Assembly: GCA_013823135.1 (NCBI GenBank)
Contig: PNLP01000050.1
Coordinates: 1 to 51,740 of the forward strand
DNA length: 51,740 nucleotides
Source of the DNA: Planctomycetaceae bacterium
Lineage (GTDB): Bacteria; Planctomycetota; Planctomycetia; Gemmatales; Gemmataceae
Direction of reading: 5' to 3'
Shown here: one piece after another, positions 51,616-51,740 of the stretch
Layout: each line of letters begins with the position of its first letter
Position numbering within the stretch: the stretch's first letter is position 1
The notes under the pieces: generated by a model
What the model was told of the DNA's origin: nothing
Seen by the model: the letters and a program-made list of their open reading frames with translations, nothing else
Database searches by the model: none
Translations under genes and position numbers: made by a program

Positions 51616-51740
51616 TCATGTTTCACGTTTGGCTGTGCGGAGAAGACGGAGTGCGTTGAAGACGACGATAAGTGTCGCGCCGGAGTCGGCGGCAACCGCC
51701 GCCCACATCGAAGAGTAGCCAGCCAAGGTCAGAACAACGA
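51616..51740 (-). CDS. C-terminal end of a metal-translocating P1B-type ATPase (partial)
   Basis: The minus strand from the window edge reads VVLTLAGYSSMWAAVAADSG, then ATLIVVFNALRLLRTAKRET, stopping at 51616-51618. This is the last transmembrane helix and tail of heavy-metal P-type ATPases, most like the Zn/Cd/Co branch (ADxGATLxVxxNxLRLL). The N-terminal 95 percent is beyond the window. It shows that the metal resistance island extends to the right. Confidence 0.8.
   Translation of the reverse strand, partial: VVLTLAGYSSMWAAVAADSGATLIVVFNALRLLRTAKRET

Noticed and set aside
1..51740. tRNA, rRNA or tRNA-Sec gene in the window
   Set aside because: I saw no cloverleaf with conserved T-loop or CCA end, and no rRNA signature. 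A tRNA-Sec would have supported the selenoprotein but must be sought elsewhere.

Overview
The window looks like a chromosomal or plasmid segment of a Gemmata-like planctomycete (Gemmataceae). The DNA is GC-rich with strongly GC-biased third positions. Several encoded families are typical of planctomycetes: planctomycete-type c-type cytochromes, a BBP2 porin, a TIGR03000-like domain, Gly/Tyr-rich exported proteins and a DUF6370-like protein. This assignment is inferred from gene content, because there is no rRNA in the window.

Left part (1-12.6 kb): a BBP2-like porin, then a complete type I-E Cascade operon (cse1, cse2, cas7, cas5, cas6) followed by a minimal array of two 28-nt repeats and one 33-nt spacer. 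There is no cas3, cas1 or cas2. Next come two exported c-type cytochromes and a secreted hypothetical protein.

Middle part (12.6-30.2 kb): a copper/heavy-metal detoxification island. It holds a CopA-type P1B ATPase behind a MerR-type promoter, YHS-like and GPHGG-motif metal-binding proteins, a four-helix copper storage protein, a Met-rich CpxP/ZraP-like protein, HMA chaperones, a two-domain multicopper oxidase, and a glucose-6-phosphate dehydrogenase carrying a six-cysteine insertion. Embedded in it is an electron-transfer operon: CBM48-like protein, membrane ferredoxin/NAD(P)H reductase, b-heme membrane protein and heptaheme cytochrome c. The most striking gene is at 25350-25676. It is an exported HMA-domain protein in which both cysteines of the CxxC metal site are in-frame TGA codons (UxxU if read as selenocysteine), and the DNA over the two TGAs folds into a compact three-helix structure.

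Right part (30.2-51.7 kb): a frameshifted acyltransferase, an ISL3-type IS next to relics of older elements, then an RND heavy-metal efflux system. This consists of a TolC-like lipoprotein on the minus strand, a double-length periplasmic adaptor and a CusA/CzcA-like pump, preceded by five small metal-binding or cysteine-rich exported proteins. A receiver domain fused in frame to a membrane GPHGG protein follows, with a recent ISL3-family insertion (perfect 8-bp target duplication) exactly at its stop codon. The right edge cuts the 3' end of another metal P-type ATPase, so the island continues outside the window.

Together the genes suggest metal capture in the periplasm (GPHGG, YHS, Met-rich and Csp proteins), oxidation (multicopper oxidase), export (ATPases, RND pump) and NADPH/redox support. 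Several genes carry single-base frameshifts at short homopolymers, which may be real decay or assembly error.
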